A stretch of 50,668 nucleotides of DNA from a virus. Positions 9,901 through 18,556 of the stretch are shown one piece after another. The DNA lies in IMG/VR virus record IMGVR_UViG_3300042691_045797, positions 1 through 50,668 of that record; one strand, 5' to 3'. How positions within the stretch are numbered: the first letter of the stretch is position 1; every line of letters begins with the position of its first letter. Under the pieces are notes generated by a model. It was not told the origin of the DNA and searched no databases. It saw nothing but the letters and a program-made list of their open reading frames with translations. The position numbers and the translations under genes were made by a program.

Positions 9901-10906
9901 TGAATTTGTAATTATAAAAATTCTAAATTGTATTGTAGTTGAAGCAGTACCATGTTCTTTCCCTACACTGATGATAATAGATGAAATTACGGACCCACTT
10001 GGTAATAAAATTAGAGGTGTAATCGATGAAAACGTAAATCAAAATTTATATATATTCACAAGTGCAAGTACCAGAGTTTTAAATTCTGAAACAAAGGAAG
10101 AGGTAACAGAATTTGCGTCAGTCGCTTTAGGTGGAGGTCTTGGTGTTGATTTTACCCAAACAAGATTTATAGAAAGTACTCAAAAAATTTATGTAGGACA
10201 ATCAGATGTGAATACTGTTTATTCAATAGATATAAACAATTACGGAGTTTACGAAATTCAAATAAGTGGAGATTCTTTTGGAATGGCGGCAGACCAAAAT
10301 AATAATTTAATTGCGGTTTCATCAACATATGTAGAAGATGGAATTTCAATTATAGACTCCGCATCCGATATTGTAACTTATAATTTAAATAATGTTGATT
10401 GTTATAAGGGTGGAATTACATCATTAAATAATGGTTTCTGCTACGTTGTAGGTTCAGGCACAAAGGCGACAAAAATTGATATTTTAAGTGGAATAACGGC
10501 TAGTACTTTAAATATAACATACGACGCCGCATTTAAACGTGTTGCTTTCAATACAAATAGCAATCTTATTTATATTTTAACACAATTTATTAGCGTCCAA
10601 GTTTGGGATATTGATAATAATACAAAGGTTACAGAAATAGATATACAAGGATATAGTGGCTCTACATCTAATTACGCTTCTAATTTGGAATACAACCCTG
10701 ATAAAGATTATATGTATGTTTCGGTTGTTAATTCCGATACATTAGTATTTGGTATCATAACAATAGATTGTCAAACAAATACAATTATTGATTTTACAGA
10801 TAATATTTACAGTGGTAGTGAAGAGGTATTTATGCATTATAGTAATATTAAATCAGTACTATATGTAGGATTTAACACTGACTCAGTTTACGTACTATCA
10901 ACATAA
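6926..10906 (+). CDS. Modular fibre/adhesin with Pro/Thr linkers and C-terminal beta-propeller
   Basis: 1326 aa. Approximate order: anchor module 1-65 (FDGQLALVTFYPCTGGT, IPYNYEADYIYGTY), close to that at 728; linker; Cys mini-domain 103-166 (CFCYNY, YYNCSG); linker; propeller-like domain 222-460; linker; Cys mini-domain 497-565 (CCNTWNPYGGG); linker; propeller-like domain 590-850; linker; beta-rich Cys domain 872-1015; C-terminal 1016-1326 with repeated strands ending in NLYIFTS, KIYVGQS, NLIYILT and DYMYVSV, like YVTN-type beta-propellers. No signal peptide or membrane segment. Probably a tail fibre or virion adhesin. The C-terminal propeller differs from those of the neighbours and may be the receptor-binding tip (inference). 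Confidence 0.65.
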   Translation: MPEVVLISSENFDGQLALVTFYPCTGGTITIGYVTIPYNYEADYIYGTYTLYFEEYNETCEFSIPCPSPTPTPTNTITPTKTRSNVTQTPTPTKTSTPTPTSVCFCYNYRNTDSQKDGKIEYYNCSGQFTQTSVDPNDTLPLCVSLTGTQSSFVVVSLLGPCNGGSCTTPTPTPTNTATPTRTPTLTPTNTPTDTPPKTPKPTRTPTPTMTPTRVPNINRCHVFYVTRSNQVYVYNPENFQSINLTSFFLDESLVGYSLDIAHTEDTLWLLGLGSIQEWVITLNPFSAQFSRYITIPYPNNGDGLAVIDSGTLILPRNTDIPNQPNQIIKLDITSSDNIGNPQIIIFLPLGRTVSGDISYNNDGRLLITNGDINGNTFITQYDYSTLLPEVEINISNSVDSPAGLYSHNNSIYVVNYNNVGQSYQMNTIYPYNISFSNNINPRIKGTSQLTECFRNTFRLIPQLSQTPTPTITPTKTTTPTKTPTNTNTPTVTPTKCCNTWNPYGGGSLVTGTTFLVSYCDGSSGTIYIPPITQYSQIYGTNLCAFTVVVLNGFGNNGGSLGCNCVGPTPTPTPTMTNTPTRQRECLDCDLTGTGFTTNQSCEVLLRAESAIYKYDFYSPNTSVQLNIPNLSVSAADLTHTNNKLFAQHSFVGGGFTSIRVWDIVIPSFNANYLQDIELDFSIGFGIFALNNTTLVVTTGSTQSCFIEIDITDPSNITTTFKFCLGENRKVSNGSNFLINDNNKLIVSNTLNDTPDYYYITQYNYLTGDLETDALVAVQPNISINRFIILENSSQIIIGKGDLYTIPLNDPYSPLTFYGNPNFTLGPEIYGASQRYNVGCLPVEFIQPQPSPTPTPTNTMTPTITQTPTQTCARPEGLTNLSMVIGYTSFRTDPPTPYSWLFQTNANIVCELFNGLVVDTQGGNPLPSIASATYKIILNDAWTSGNPVGERVYALTGTDCQCVNVGNFYGLYTPVDPSASLQNANPLNILNNEFVIIKILNCIVVEAVPCSFPTLMIIDEITDPLGNKIRGVIDENVNQNLYIFTSASTRVLNSETKEEVTEFASVALGGGLGVDFTQTRFIESTQKIYVGQSDVNTVYSIDINNYGVYEIQISGDSFGMAADQNNNLIAVSSTYVEDGISIIDSASDIVTYNLNNVDCYKGGITSLNNGFCYVVGSGTKATKIDILSGITASTLNITYDAAFKRVAFNTNSNLIYILTQFISVQVWDIDNNTKVTEIDIQGYSGSTSNYASNLEYNPDKDYMYVSVVNSDTLVFGIITIDCQTNTIIDFTDNIYSGSEEVFMHYSNIKSVLYVGFNTDSVYVLST
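7124..7229 (+). repeat. Pro/Thr linker in the 6926-10906 protein (first)
   Basis: Begins directly after the anchor module: SPTPTPTNTITPTKT, then QTPTPTKTSTPTPTS. It joins the anchor to the first Cys mini-domain. Confidence 0.76.
7427..7570 (+). repeat. Pro/Thr linker in the 6926-10906 protein (second)
   Basis: About 48 residues with Arg and Lys among the Thr/Pro units (PTRTPTLTPTNT, PPKTPKPTRTPT), making it the most basic of the linkers. Confidence 0.76.
8321..8413 (+). repeat. Pro/Thr linker in the 6926-10906 protein (third)
   Basis: PTPTITPTKTTTPTKTPTNT-type linker between a propeller-like domain and the CC-starting mini-domain. Confidence 0.75.
8629..8672 (+). repeat. Pro/Thr linker in the 6926-10906 protein (fourth)
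   Basis: Short TPTPTPTMTNTPT linker between the Cys mini-domain and the second propeller-like domain. Confidence 0.7.
9475..9537 (+). repeat. Pro/Thr linker in the 6926-10906 protein (fifth)
   Basis: SPTPTPTNTMTPTITQTPTQ linker before the C-terminal Cys domain and propeller. Confidence 0.72.
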
Positions 10907-10919
10907 AAAAAATAAAAAA

Positions 10920-13121
10920 ATGTCATTTTCAGCAACAACATGTTTAACAAATAATGGAAGTACAGAACTTGGGCCTACTTTGTATTTTTATTCTAATATT
11001 GATAACTATATAACTTCTTTTGGTTCAGAATCAACTGAAAATTTATTTAGTGAAAATTGTCCATATATCATGGAGAATATTCCTGACGGAACAACTACTG
11101 TAAGAATTATTGACCCATTGACAAATTGTTGCGTAGATATAATTTTATCATCTAGTAATTTATGTGATACTTGTAATTTTACTTTCGATACTTATCAAAC
11201 TCAGACTGTAAGTCAAATTGTTGCAGGGAACTTAGTTGGAACTTGTGATGATGATATTAGTGACTATGTTATTAATTGGTATGGGCCCACTGAGGAAAGT
11301 ACTAACGTTGCGTTTACATCAGGATACGGTACGGCATTTTCAAATATTGGATGGGATTGGACTCATCCATTAACTGGTTCTTCCGCAGTTTTAATTAACT
11401 CAGGTATATATACTCCAGTAATAGACAGAGTTATTGTTAATGGAGTTTCATACAGTTCCACAGGAGCTCCCGGTACTTTTGAAGCCAACCTTAATTGTTT
11501 TGAATCAACCCAAGTAACAGTTGAGCCACTTCGTTGTGATAACGGTAATCTTGGTGGTGATTATTCTCATCGTTATTTTTTTACAAATGCTTCGGTAAAT
11601 ACCCCTCCACTTTCATTGTCTGCAACATTTGTATTATCATCCAATACAAATTATTTGGCTTGGGAATTTAGGGGATTCCAAGTGTACGATACACTCAAAT
11701 TAACTTTTTATGGTTCAGAATACGGAAACATACCTTTAATAATAGAAAATGTGAGAATTGGTACAAATGCCGGTACGAGTAATGTTGGGGTAAATACTAA
11801 CCCGAAAATTATAGGAGTTAATGGACCAATAAAAAAAGTTACTTGTCTAACAGGGCTAACAATAAATGAAAACGATTATATTTTAATTGAGATAATTCCA
11901 AACCAGACTTTTTTTAATACTGAATGGGATTTTTATTTTACCTGTCTCGAAACTTTCAATTGTGAAACTTGTTATGACCAATTTCAAAATAGCAGTCCTA
12001 AAATTGACCTATCGAGTGTTGAAGTTAGTTTATTAACTTGTGGTAGAGCTCAAATATTTATGCAAATAAGTGGTTGTTCAGATGAACAACTGATTAATAC
12101 AGACATCGGAAAATATTTTTATAATGAGTTTACTCCCAATACTGATTGGTCAACATTAAACACAATTTTTAATCAAGGTACTTACGCATTTTATAACGAA
12201 ACATGTAATCAAGAGTTGTGTTTATTTTTGGGAAATAATTGTGGTTCTTCAGGGGGTACGTACACTTTTACGAAATCGATAGTTGGGACAGAAGGATTTA
12301 TCGAATTTGAATTCAACTTACTTTTAGACTTACAACATTATTACAGTACTTATTTATTTGTGATGAATTGTTTAGGTGAAGTTGTTAGTGATAATACCCA
12401 ATTAGAATATTATAAGTTTTTTAATTTAGTAGTTCCAGTTCCATCAGATGTTAATGAACAATGTGGGGACACAACTAGTTTTCAAGAATATACATTACAC
12501 AACTCAAGTATTGTTACAACGGGAGGTACTGGACCTTTCTATATGACTGTAACTATGCCTACAATTATTTCTAATATAGATTTTAATAGTTGTACACCAA
12601 CTTGCGTAACTTATGTAACAAACAATGTGGATTTAGTGAACTTTAGTTCATTATCACCATCAACCAACTTAGATTTTACAACAAATACAGGCTCCAAAGT
12701 TAATTATCCCTTCAAAAAAGGAAAATACGCAACACTTGAAAATTTACCATTTACGGCAAATACAACATGGGATTACATAACCAATTGGCAGTTCCAAAAT
12801 GAAACTTATGTTTATTCGGGAAACAACGTATTGATTTCATCATTAACAGGACGTACATGTCCATACAAAGGGGATTATGAGGCGGGTACTTTATATTCGT
12901 TGGGCGGATTTGGATATGTCCAATATTCAGGAGCTTGGAGATTAGAACTGACTGATGAAAATGATATTACAAGTTTTAAAGTATTAGTTGCTCCAATAAC
13001 AAATTGGATTCCAGCACACACGGGTGGTAGTTTCCAAAATTATAATTTTAATTTTAATACAACTGCTCTCACATATACAAATGGTTCGCTCACATATTCG
13101 AATCCTGATTATACTTATTAA
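10920..13121 (+). CDS. Large Cys-containing beta-rich structural protein, no Pro/Thr linkers
   Basis: 733 aa. It lies between two modular fibre genes, 13 bases after one and 2 bases before the next, so it is almost surely cotranscribed with them. The sequence is rich in Thr, Ser, Asn and aromatic residues with frequent Cys pairs (NCCVDI, CDTCNF, CETCYD), and the spacing suggests beta-sandwich domains. Unlike its neighbours it has neither the anchor module nor a Pro/Thr linker. The end (residues about 600-733: WDYITNWQFQNE, SLGGFGYVQYSGAW, NWIPAHTGG) looks like a compact tip domain. I do not recognise a family. A fibre subunit, fibre tip or dedicated partner of the adjacent fibres is likely from context only. 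Confidence 0.55.
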   Translation: MSFSATTCLTNNGSTELGPTLYFYSNIDNYITSFGSESTENLFSENCPYIMENIPDGTTTVRIIDPLTNCCVDIILSSSNLCDTCNFTFDTYQTQTVSQIVAGNLVGTCDDDISDYVINWYGPTEESTNVAFTSGYGTAFSNIGWDWTHPLTGSSAVLINSGIYTPVIDRVIVNGVSYSSTGAPGTFEANLNCFESTQVTVEPLRCDNGNLGGDYSHRYFFTNASVNTPPLSLSATFVLSSNTNYLAWEFRGFQVYDTLKLTFYGSEYGNIPLIIENVRIGTNAGTSNVGVNTNPKIIGVNGPIKKVTCLTGLTINENDYILIEIIPNQTFFNTEWDFYFTCLETFNCETCYDQFQNSSPKIDLSSVEVSLLTCGRAQIFMQISGCSDEQLINTDIGKYFYNEFTPNTDWSTLNTIFNQGTYAFYNETCNQELCLFLGNNCGSSGGTYTFTKSIVGTEGFIEFEFNLLLDLQHYYSTYLFVMNCLGEVVSDNTQLEYYKFFNLVVPVPSDVNEQCGDTTSFQEYTLHNSSIVTTGGTGPFYMTVTMPTIISNIDFNSCTPTCVTYVTNNVDLVNFSSLSPSTNLDFTTNTGSKVNYPFKKGKYATLENLPFTANTTWDYITNWQFQNETYVYSGNNVLISSLTGRTCPYKGDYEAGTLYSLGGFGYVQYSGAWRLELTDENDITSFKVLVAPITNWIPAHTGGSFQNYNFNFNTTALTYTNGSLTYSNPDYTY

Positions 13122-13123
13122 AA

Positions 13124-16100
13124 ATGGCTAAGGTACTTCAAATATTATCTTCAAATTATAGTGGAGAAAGTGTTAATATTACATTTAATCCTCTGATTGG
13201 GAGTCAACAATTTTTTGAAAATGTAACCTTACCATATAATTTTATTAATGAGACTTTTGACGGAAACTACACTTTATTCTTTCCTGATTACAATTTAACT
13301 CACAAATTCCAAATACCCACAGTTGAACCTGTTAACACTAAATGTAGATGTACTGAATTTTCGTATAATTCTTTCTTAGGAGGCACATCAAAGATTACTT
13401 ATAGAGATTGTTCAGGTGCCTTGAGAAAGCTGACATTACAGAATAGACAAAGTTTTACAGAATGTGTTAGGTTGAATGAATATACTGCAAACACACCTAA
13501 TACTTTAGTTACTACCTATGGATTTTGTAATTCATTTAATGACTGTATTACTTTAACACAACCCCCAACCCCAACCCCAACTAAGACCCCAACCCCAACT
13601 TTGTCATTAACGCCAACCAATACAAATACACCAAGTGTGACAAAAACCCCCACAAACACAGTAACACCAACAAACACTCAAACTCAAACGATAACCCCAA
13701 CGTATACACAAACACCAACAAACACTCAAACTGTCACTAAAACCACTACAACAACTCCAACAACAACTCCAACAACAACTCAATATACTAATTGTTTATC
13801 ATTAGCCTTAACTACAAATCCATCAGGATGGAATGATTATGAAATTAATGATTTGTCATCGGGTGTTTATTTATACAACACACAAACAAACACAGTAATT
13901 AGTGCTATTACGTTAAATGGGTTTGATACTAATTTAATCACACGTAATACAGTAGGTCAGTCAAGTGCATATAGTCAACAAAGTGGTAGTACTGGATTGG
14001 CACACTATTATGACACAAATACCCAAACAGGTATGATGTGGATTAAAAACTTTAATAATAAATTGTATGAGTTTACTTTAGGTGTCAATTATGAAGCAAC
14101 TTTAGTAGATACCTACGATTGTCCTGGAGACAGATTGGCTCTTAAAAACTTCACGACTTTAATTACCATTACAGGTAATACAAACAATGCTCAAGTTATA
14201 GAAATTGACATATCTGGCCCCTCACCAGTACTAATACCTAAATTTCAAATTCCGTTTACATTATTTACACAAGGATTTTATGCGGGAAATGGAGGATTGA
14301 TTTATAATACTCAAGGAAAATTAATATTCTTAATGCCATACCAAGCGGCAGGAGCAATCGCGCAATTTGATTATGAAACCGGAGAATTAGAGTATTTCTC
14401 TGGTCAATTAGGAGGTACAAATCCTGGCGGTGGATTTATAGGGTACCCCGGAGCAATATGGACATATAACGGTACTTTAAATGCAATTCACACTCACGGT
14501 AGAATGGTGTTTACACCTCAAGATAGTTACTTGTATTTATCAGGTGTTTATTATGGATGTACAAATCAAGGTGGTTCAGTAAATATATGGGGGGCAGGAT
14601 GTCCTCCATTGTCAGTAGCATCACCACCAGCTGACGGTAATTTTATTATTGCCGTCTCAAATGACAATATGAACTGTAACGACGTAAGTATACCTCCTAA
14701 TAATTTACCGACCCCAACATCAACACCAACTGTGACACAAACTCCAACACAAACAATAACTCCAACAAGTTTATGTAGGTGTACAACAATAACAAACTTA
14801 TCAAGTTCATCCAATACAATAACATATCAATATTGCGGTTACATCCAATCAGAACCAGTATTAGTGGGAAGAACTTTAAATCCTAATGAAGTAATTAGAG
14901 ATTGTATAATAAACGAAACGGTTGTTGGTGATAATATATTAGTCTCATACGACGGCGGAATTTGTCAACAAGTTGGAGGATTAAGGGTTTGTCCTGAATT
15001 ACCATTAAGTCCAACACCTACGGTAACAAATACTCAAACTCCGACACCTACAAAAACTTTTGATGATGGACAAAATATTATATTGGTTTCAGGACGTAAG
15101 ACTTTTCCTGATTTAACATCTCAAAGTGGTATTTTTAAATACAATTATTTATCCAATGAAATGTCATATCTTGGTATAGTTGGTTCATTCGCAGGAGTTT
15201 CCCATACATATGATTTCTCAACAAATACGGGTAAAATATGGTTATCTAATGGAGGAACGATATTCGAATATAACATATTAAATTCTAACTTAGAAAACGA
15301 ATTAAATAGGATTATAACTTTAACTGGTAGTGGATATGGTCGTAATTTAACATTTAAAAATGAAACTACACTTATAAAAACAATACTTGTAAATGGAGAA
15401 AGATGGGTTGCGGAAATTGATATTACGGAATTAAATATTAATCCTATAACCACTCTTAAATTTAGAATTACGAATACCAATTCGAATGACGACACAGTAC
15501 TTACTGATTTAATGTACACAAATACCGAAAGATTTATATGGACCAATGGAGTTGGTGTTGTTACTTTACAGCAGTATAATTATGGAACAGGAGAATTAGA
15601 ATTTGACTCTGTGGTTTCTCTACAACCGGCAAGTTTATTACAAAGAGAAGGTGAAATTATTTCAATACAGACAGCGCCAGTGAGAGTTTCTTACAATTTA
15701 ACTACTGCAGATGACACGATAATTTGTCCAAATATAATATGTGGACCAACAATAGGACCAAGCGAACTACCGTTTTGTACGACTAATAATTGTAACAATT
15801 ATGATTTTATGTCTTATGGAGCATCTTCATTGTTAATGAACAATAACTCTCACTTTGTACCAAACCAAGTTTGCCCAATTATAGATGATTTTACAGTTTC
15901 ACAAGATTTTGATACAGTAATGGTTCAAAATAATACGGAATATGATTTGAACGTTTTTACAAAAACGAGTACCGCTTTAATTGGTACTGTATTATCAGGT
16001 CAAGTGGGACAATTCCCATCATCAAGTTTTGAGGAGTCAATTGTTGGAGTAGTTCCAACTAATTTAGAATATTTCAGTACTTGTAGAGTATGTAAAGATG

Positions 16101-17236
16101 TGTTTAATACTTTTGTTGATTGCGAGACCGGATGTGGGTCGTTAGATGGATTACAGATGTCAAAAACAAATACTGGAGAATCTTTGATAGTTGTAAATAA
16201 CAGCACATCTTCTCTATTATTTTATGATTCCGTTAGCTCAATTCAACAACTTTTCGAGGTGGAAGCCAATACAGGAACTTATACGTCCCCATCTTCTAAT
16301 TTTCAATACGGTATTATAGTGATAGGTGTAACTAAAATTGATGGGACAGTATGTAAAACATGTTTTAGATTAGATAATCTATCAGAAATTCCTTGTGATT
16401 TCACAACACCTTCTATTTTATTATCAGGAATTCTTACACAGAATAATTCTACATTATCAAATGGGGTTTATAAATATGATTTTTTATCTAATACTGTAAC
16501 TCATTTAAATATATTAGGTAATCAATTAACAGGTTTGGCCCATTATTATAACAATAATTCAAATACTGGTTTTATTTGGACTAAAAGAAGTACTGAAGCG
16601 AAAATAAAAGAATATCTTATTTTAAATTCAAATTACGATAATCAATTAAATAGGGAAATTATTTTAACAGGAACAAATTATGGAACATCATTAACATATA
16701 TTAATAACACTACTTTAGTAACAACAAAAAAAATAGGTAACGAACAGTGGATTGTTGAAATTAACATAGACCCTTCTTTACCAAATCCTATTGATACTTT
16801 AAAGTTTCAAATTTCTTTTGGGAACTCTGACATTGATGGAGACCTAATGTATACAAATACAGGGAAACTTATAATGTCTAGTCAAAACGGTAATTATAAA
16901 ATTATGGAACAGTATGTTTACTCGACCGGATATAGAGAATTTGTAACAACAATTTGTTGTGGACCTGTCGCCTTGTGGCAATTTTATGGGGGCATATATT
17001 CATCACAAAGTGGGGCGGGACAGATAGTAAGATATGATTTAGTTGGAGACCCAGAAATGGTATTTTTATTACCCACAGACTCCAACTTTGTTCGCCCACC
17101 AATTCAATGCGGGGTAAATTTAGGTGAACCTCTAAATGCACCCGATAGTAGTACATGTCAATTTTCATTTTTATCAAATGCGGGCTCCTCACTTTTGATT
17201 GATAACAACACAGAATTTGTACCAAATCTGTTTTAA
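13124..17236 (+). CDS. Modular fibre/adhesin with Pro/Thr linkers, apparently cut short at the C-terminus
   Basis: 1370 aa. Approximate order: anchor module 1-65 (NYSGESVNITFNPL, LPYNFINETFDGNY); Cys mini-domain 72-142 (CRCTEF, YRDCSG); long linker 145-222; propeller-like domain 223-525; linker; second Cys mini-domain 551-626 (CRCTTI); linker; second propeller-like domain 648-885; bridge with DFMSYGASSLLMNNN; DCETGC module about 920-1097; third propeller-like domain 1098-1340; then a second bridge copy (SNAGSSLLIDNNTEFVPN) after which the protein stops two residues later. In the first copy the bridge leads into a DCETGC module, so the second copy looks truncated. No signal peptide. Probably a tail fibre that shares and exchanges modules with 1261-6864 and 6926-10906. 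Confidence 0.64.
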   Translation: MAKVLQILSSNYSGESVNITFNPLIGSQQFFENVTLPYNFINETFDGNYTLFFPDYNLTHKFQIPTVEPVNTKCRCTEFSYNSFLGGTSKITYRDCSGALRKLTLQNRQSFTECVRLNEYTANTPNTLVTTYGFCNSFNDCITLTQPPTPTPTKTPTPTLSLTPTNTNTPSVTKTPTNTVTPTNTQTQTITPTYTQTPTNTQTVTKTTTTTPTTTPTTTQYTNCLSLALTTNPSGWNDYEINDLSSGVYLYNTQTNTVISAITLNGFDTNLITRNTVGQSSAYSQQSGSTGLAHYYDTNTQTGMMWIKNFNNKLYEFTLGVNYEATLVDTYDCPGDRLALKNFTTLITITGNTNNAQVIEIDISGPSPVLIPKFQIPFTLFTQGFYAGNGGLIYNTQGKLIFLMPYQAAGAIAQFDYETGELEYFSGQLGGTNPGGGFIGYPGAIWTYNGTLNAIHTHGRMVFTPQDSYLYLSGVYYGCTNQGGSVNIWGAGCPPLSVASPPADGNFIIAVSNDNMNCNDVSIPPNNLPTPTSTPTVTQTPTQTITPTSLCRCTTITNLSSSSNTITYQYCGYIQSEPVLVGRTLNPNEVIRDCIINETVVGDNILVSYDGGICQQVGGLRVCPELPLSPTPTVTNTQTPTPTKTFDDGQNIILVSGRKTFPDLTSQSGIFKYNYLSNEMSYLGIVGSFAGVSHTYDFSTNTGKIWLSNGGTIFEYNILNSNLENELNRIITLTGSGYGRNLTFKNETTLIKTILVNGERWVAEIDITELNINPITTLKFRITNTNSNDDTVLTDLMYTNTERFIWTNGVGVVTLQQYNYGTGELEFDSVVSLQPASLLQREGEIISIQTAPVRVSYNLTTADDTIICPNIICGPTIGPSELPFCTTNNCNNYDFMSYGASSLLMNNNSHFVPNQVCPIIDDFTVSQDFDTVMVQNNTEYDLNVFTKTSTALIGTVLSGQVGQFPSSSFEESIVGVVPTNLEYFSTCRVCKDVFNTFVDCETGCGSLDGLQMSKTNTGESLIVVNNSTSSLLFYDSVSSIQQLFEVEANTGTYTSPSSNFQYGIIVIGVTKIDGTVCKTCFRLDNLSEIPCDFTTPSILLSGILTQNNSTLSNGVYKYDFLSNTVTHLNILGNQLTGLAHYYNNNSNTGFIWTKRSTEAKIKEYLILNSNYDNQLNREIILTGTNYGTSLTYINNTTLVTTKKIGNEQWIVEINIDPSLPNPIDTLKFQISFGNSDIDGDLMYTNTGKLIMSSQNGNYKIMEQYVYSTGYREFVTTICCGPVALWQFYGGIYSSQSGAGQIVRYDLVGDPEMVFLLPTDSNFVRPPIQCGVNLGEPLNAPDSSTCQFSFLSNAGSSLLIDNNTEFVPNLF
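13562..13783 (+). repeat. Pro/Thr linker in the 13124-17236 protein (first, long)
   Basis: About 74 residues running from PPTPTPTKTPTPT to KTTTTTPTTTPTTTQ. The end is nearly pure Thr with single Pro, and at DNA level the unit CCAACAACAACT repeats there. Confidence 0.8.
14704..14772 (+). repeat. Pro/Thr linker in the 13124-17236 protein (second)
   Basis: LPTPTSTPTVTQTPTQTITP-type linker before the second Cys mini-domain. Confidence 0.72.
15010..15060 (+). repeat. Pro/Thr linker in the 13124-17236 protein (third)
   Basis: SPTPTVTNTQTPTPTKT linker before the second propeller-like domain. Confidence 0.7.
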
Positions 17237-17251
17237 TAATTAACACATTTC

Positions 17252-17259
17252 TATTTATA
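17252..17259 (+). promoter_or_regulatory. TATTTATA motif between fibre genes and glycosylation cluster
   Basis: The motif lies in the 67-base gap between the last fibre gene and the GT60 gene, 44 bases before ATG 17304. It could start transcription of the whole glycosyltransferase cluster. No strong terminator hairpin is visible in the gap. Confidence 0.3.
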
Positions 17260-17303
17260 TTATTGTATTTTGGCAATATCTTTTTTGAAATTACATTAAT
17301 TTC

Positions 17304-18551
17304 ATGAAAATTTTTATTCAAGTTGCCTCTTACAGAGACCCACAATTAGTTCCGACAGTAGAGTCGGCATTAGAAAACGCAAAACATCCCGAAAATTTAG
17401 TATTTGGTATTGCAAGACAATATCATCCTGATGATAAATTTGATGATTTATCTAAGTACGAAGGTGATGAAAGATTTAGAGTTTTAAACATTTTGTATTC
17501 TGATGCAAAGGGTGCTTGCTGGGCAAGAAACCAAATTCAACAAGTTTACAAAGATGAAGAATATACGCTTCAGATTGACTCTCACATGAGATTCGAAAAG
17601 GATTGGGATATTGAAATGATTAAAATGATTACAGACTTACAAGAAAAAGGATATAAAAAGCCCTTGTTAACAGGATATGTGTCATCATTTGACCCTGATA
17701 ACGACCCAGCAGCAAGAGTTAGAGACCCATGGAGAATGGTGTTTGATAGATTTATACCTGAAGGTGCCGTATTCTTTTTACCTGAGACAATACCAGGTTG
17801 GCAAGATTTGACTGAACCAGTAACTGCAAGATTTTATTCAGCTCACTATTGCTTTACTTTAGGTCAATTTGCAAAAGAAGTACAACACGACCCCGATTAC
17901 TATTTCCACGGAGAAGAAATCTCAATCGCGGCAAGAGCTTACACTTGGGGATATGATTTATTCCACCCTCACAAGGTTCTTATTTGGCATGAATATACTC
18001 GCAAAGGAAGAACAAAACAGTGGGACGATGATAAACAATGGGTAGATAAAAATAACTATAGTCATAAAAAGAATAGGGCTTTATTTGGAATGGACGGCGA
18101 GGAGCCAATGGACCATGGAATCTTTGGGTTTGGTCCTGAAAGAAGTCTAAGAGATTATGAAAAATACTCAGGATTACTTTTTTCAAAAAGAGCAATTCAA
18201 CAAGAAACAATTGATAAAAAATATCCTCCAAACACATATAACTATGAAACAGAAGAAGAATGGATGAATTCATTCGCTTCAATTTTTAAACATTGTATTG
18301 ATATTGGGTACACTCAAGTACCTGAGGATGATTACGAATTTTGGGCGGTAGCATTCCATGATGAAAATGATGAAACAATATTTAGAAAAGATGCCGACCC
18401 AAATGAGATTAGAGGTATGAAAAATGACCCAGATGGGTATTGCAAAGTTTGGAGGGAATTCCAAACAACGATTAAACCAAAATATTGGGTTGTATGGCCA
18501 TTCTCCAAATCAAAGGGTTGGGGTGAAAGAATAACTGGAAATTTATATTAA
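17304..18551 (+). CDS. GT60-family polypeptide GlcNAc-transferase (Skp1 Gnt1-like)
   Basis: 415 aa. The first 235 residues match the GT60 / Pfam GlcNAc family: an opening FIQVASYRDPQLVPT, then FRVLNILYSDAKGACWARN (residues 58-76), the metal-binding LQIDSHMRF (D92-S93-H94 as the DxD-like motif), ARFYSAHY at 175-182, YFHGEEIS at 200-207 and DLFHPHK...WHEYTR at 218-233. Known GT60 enzymes transfer alpha-GlcNAc from UDP-GlcNAc to hydroxyproline of cytoplasmic Skp1 (Dictyostelium Gnt1) or to Thr of mucins (trypanosomes). The remaining 170 residues form an extra C-terminal domain (DDYEFWAVAFHDEND, KPKYWVVWPF) I do not recognise. It follows the Pro/Thr-rich fibre genes directly and heads the glycosyltransferase cluster, so the fibres are the likely acceptor (inference). 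No membrane segment or signal peptide. Confidence 0.82.
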   Translation: MKIFIQVASYRDPQLVPTVESALENAKHPENLVFGIARQYHPDDKFDDLSKYEGDERFRVLNILYSDAKGACWARNQIQQVYKDEEYTLQIDSHMRFEKDWDIEMIKMITDLQEKGYKKPLLTGYVSSFDPDNDPAARVRDPWRMVFDRFIPEGAVFFLPETIPGWQDLTEPVTARFYSAHYCFTLGQFAKEVQHDPDYYFHGEEISIAARAYTWGYDLFHPHKVLIWHEYTRKGRTKQWDDDKQWVDKNNYSHKKNRALFGMDGEEPMDHGIFGFGPERSLRDYEKYSGLLFSKRAIQQETIDKKYPPNTYNYETEEEWMNSFASIFKHCIDIGYTQVPEDDYEFWAVAFHDENDETIFRKDADPNEIRGMKNDPDGYCKVWREFQTTIKPKYWVVWPFSKSKGWGERITGNLY

Positions 18552-18556
18552 AATTT

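Noticed and set aside
15145-15546. 133-aa minus-strand frame
   Set aside because: It lies wholly inside the fibre gene at 13124-17236, has no recognisable domain and no space for a promoter. The frame is open by chance of composition.
16902-17345. 147-aa minus-strand frame across the fibre/GT60 boundary
   Set aside because: It is antisense to the end of the fibre gene and to the first codons of GT60, with atypical composition and no conserved motif.
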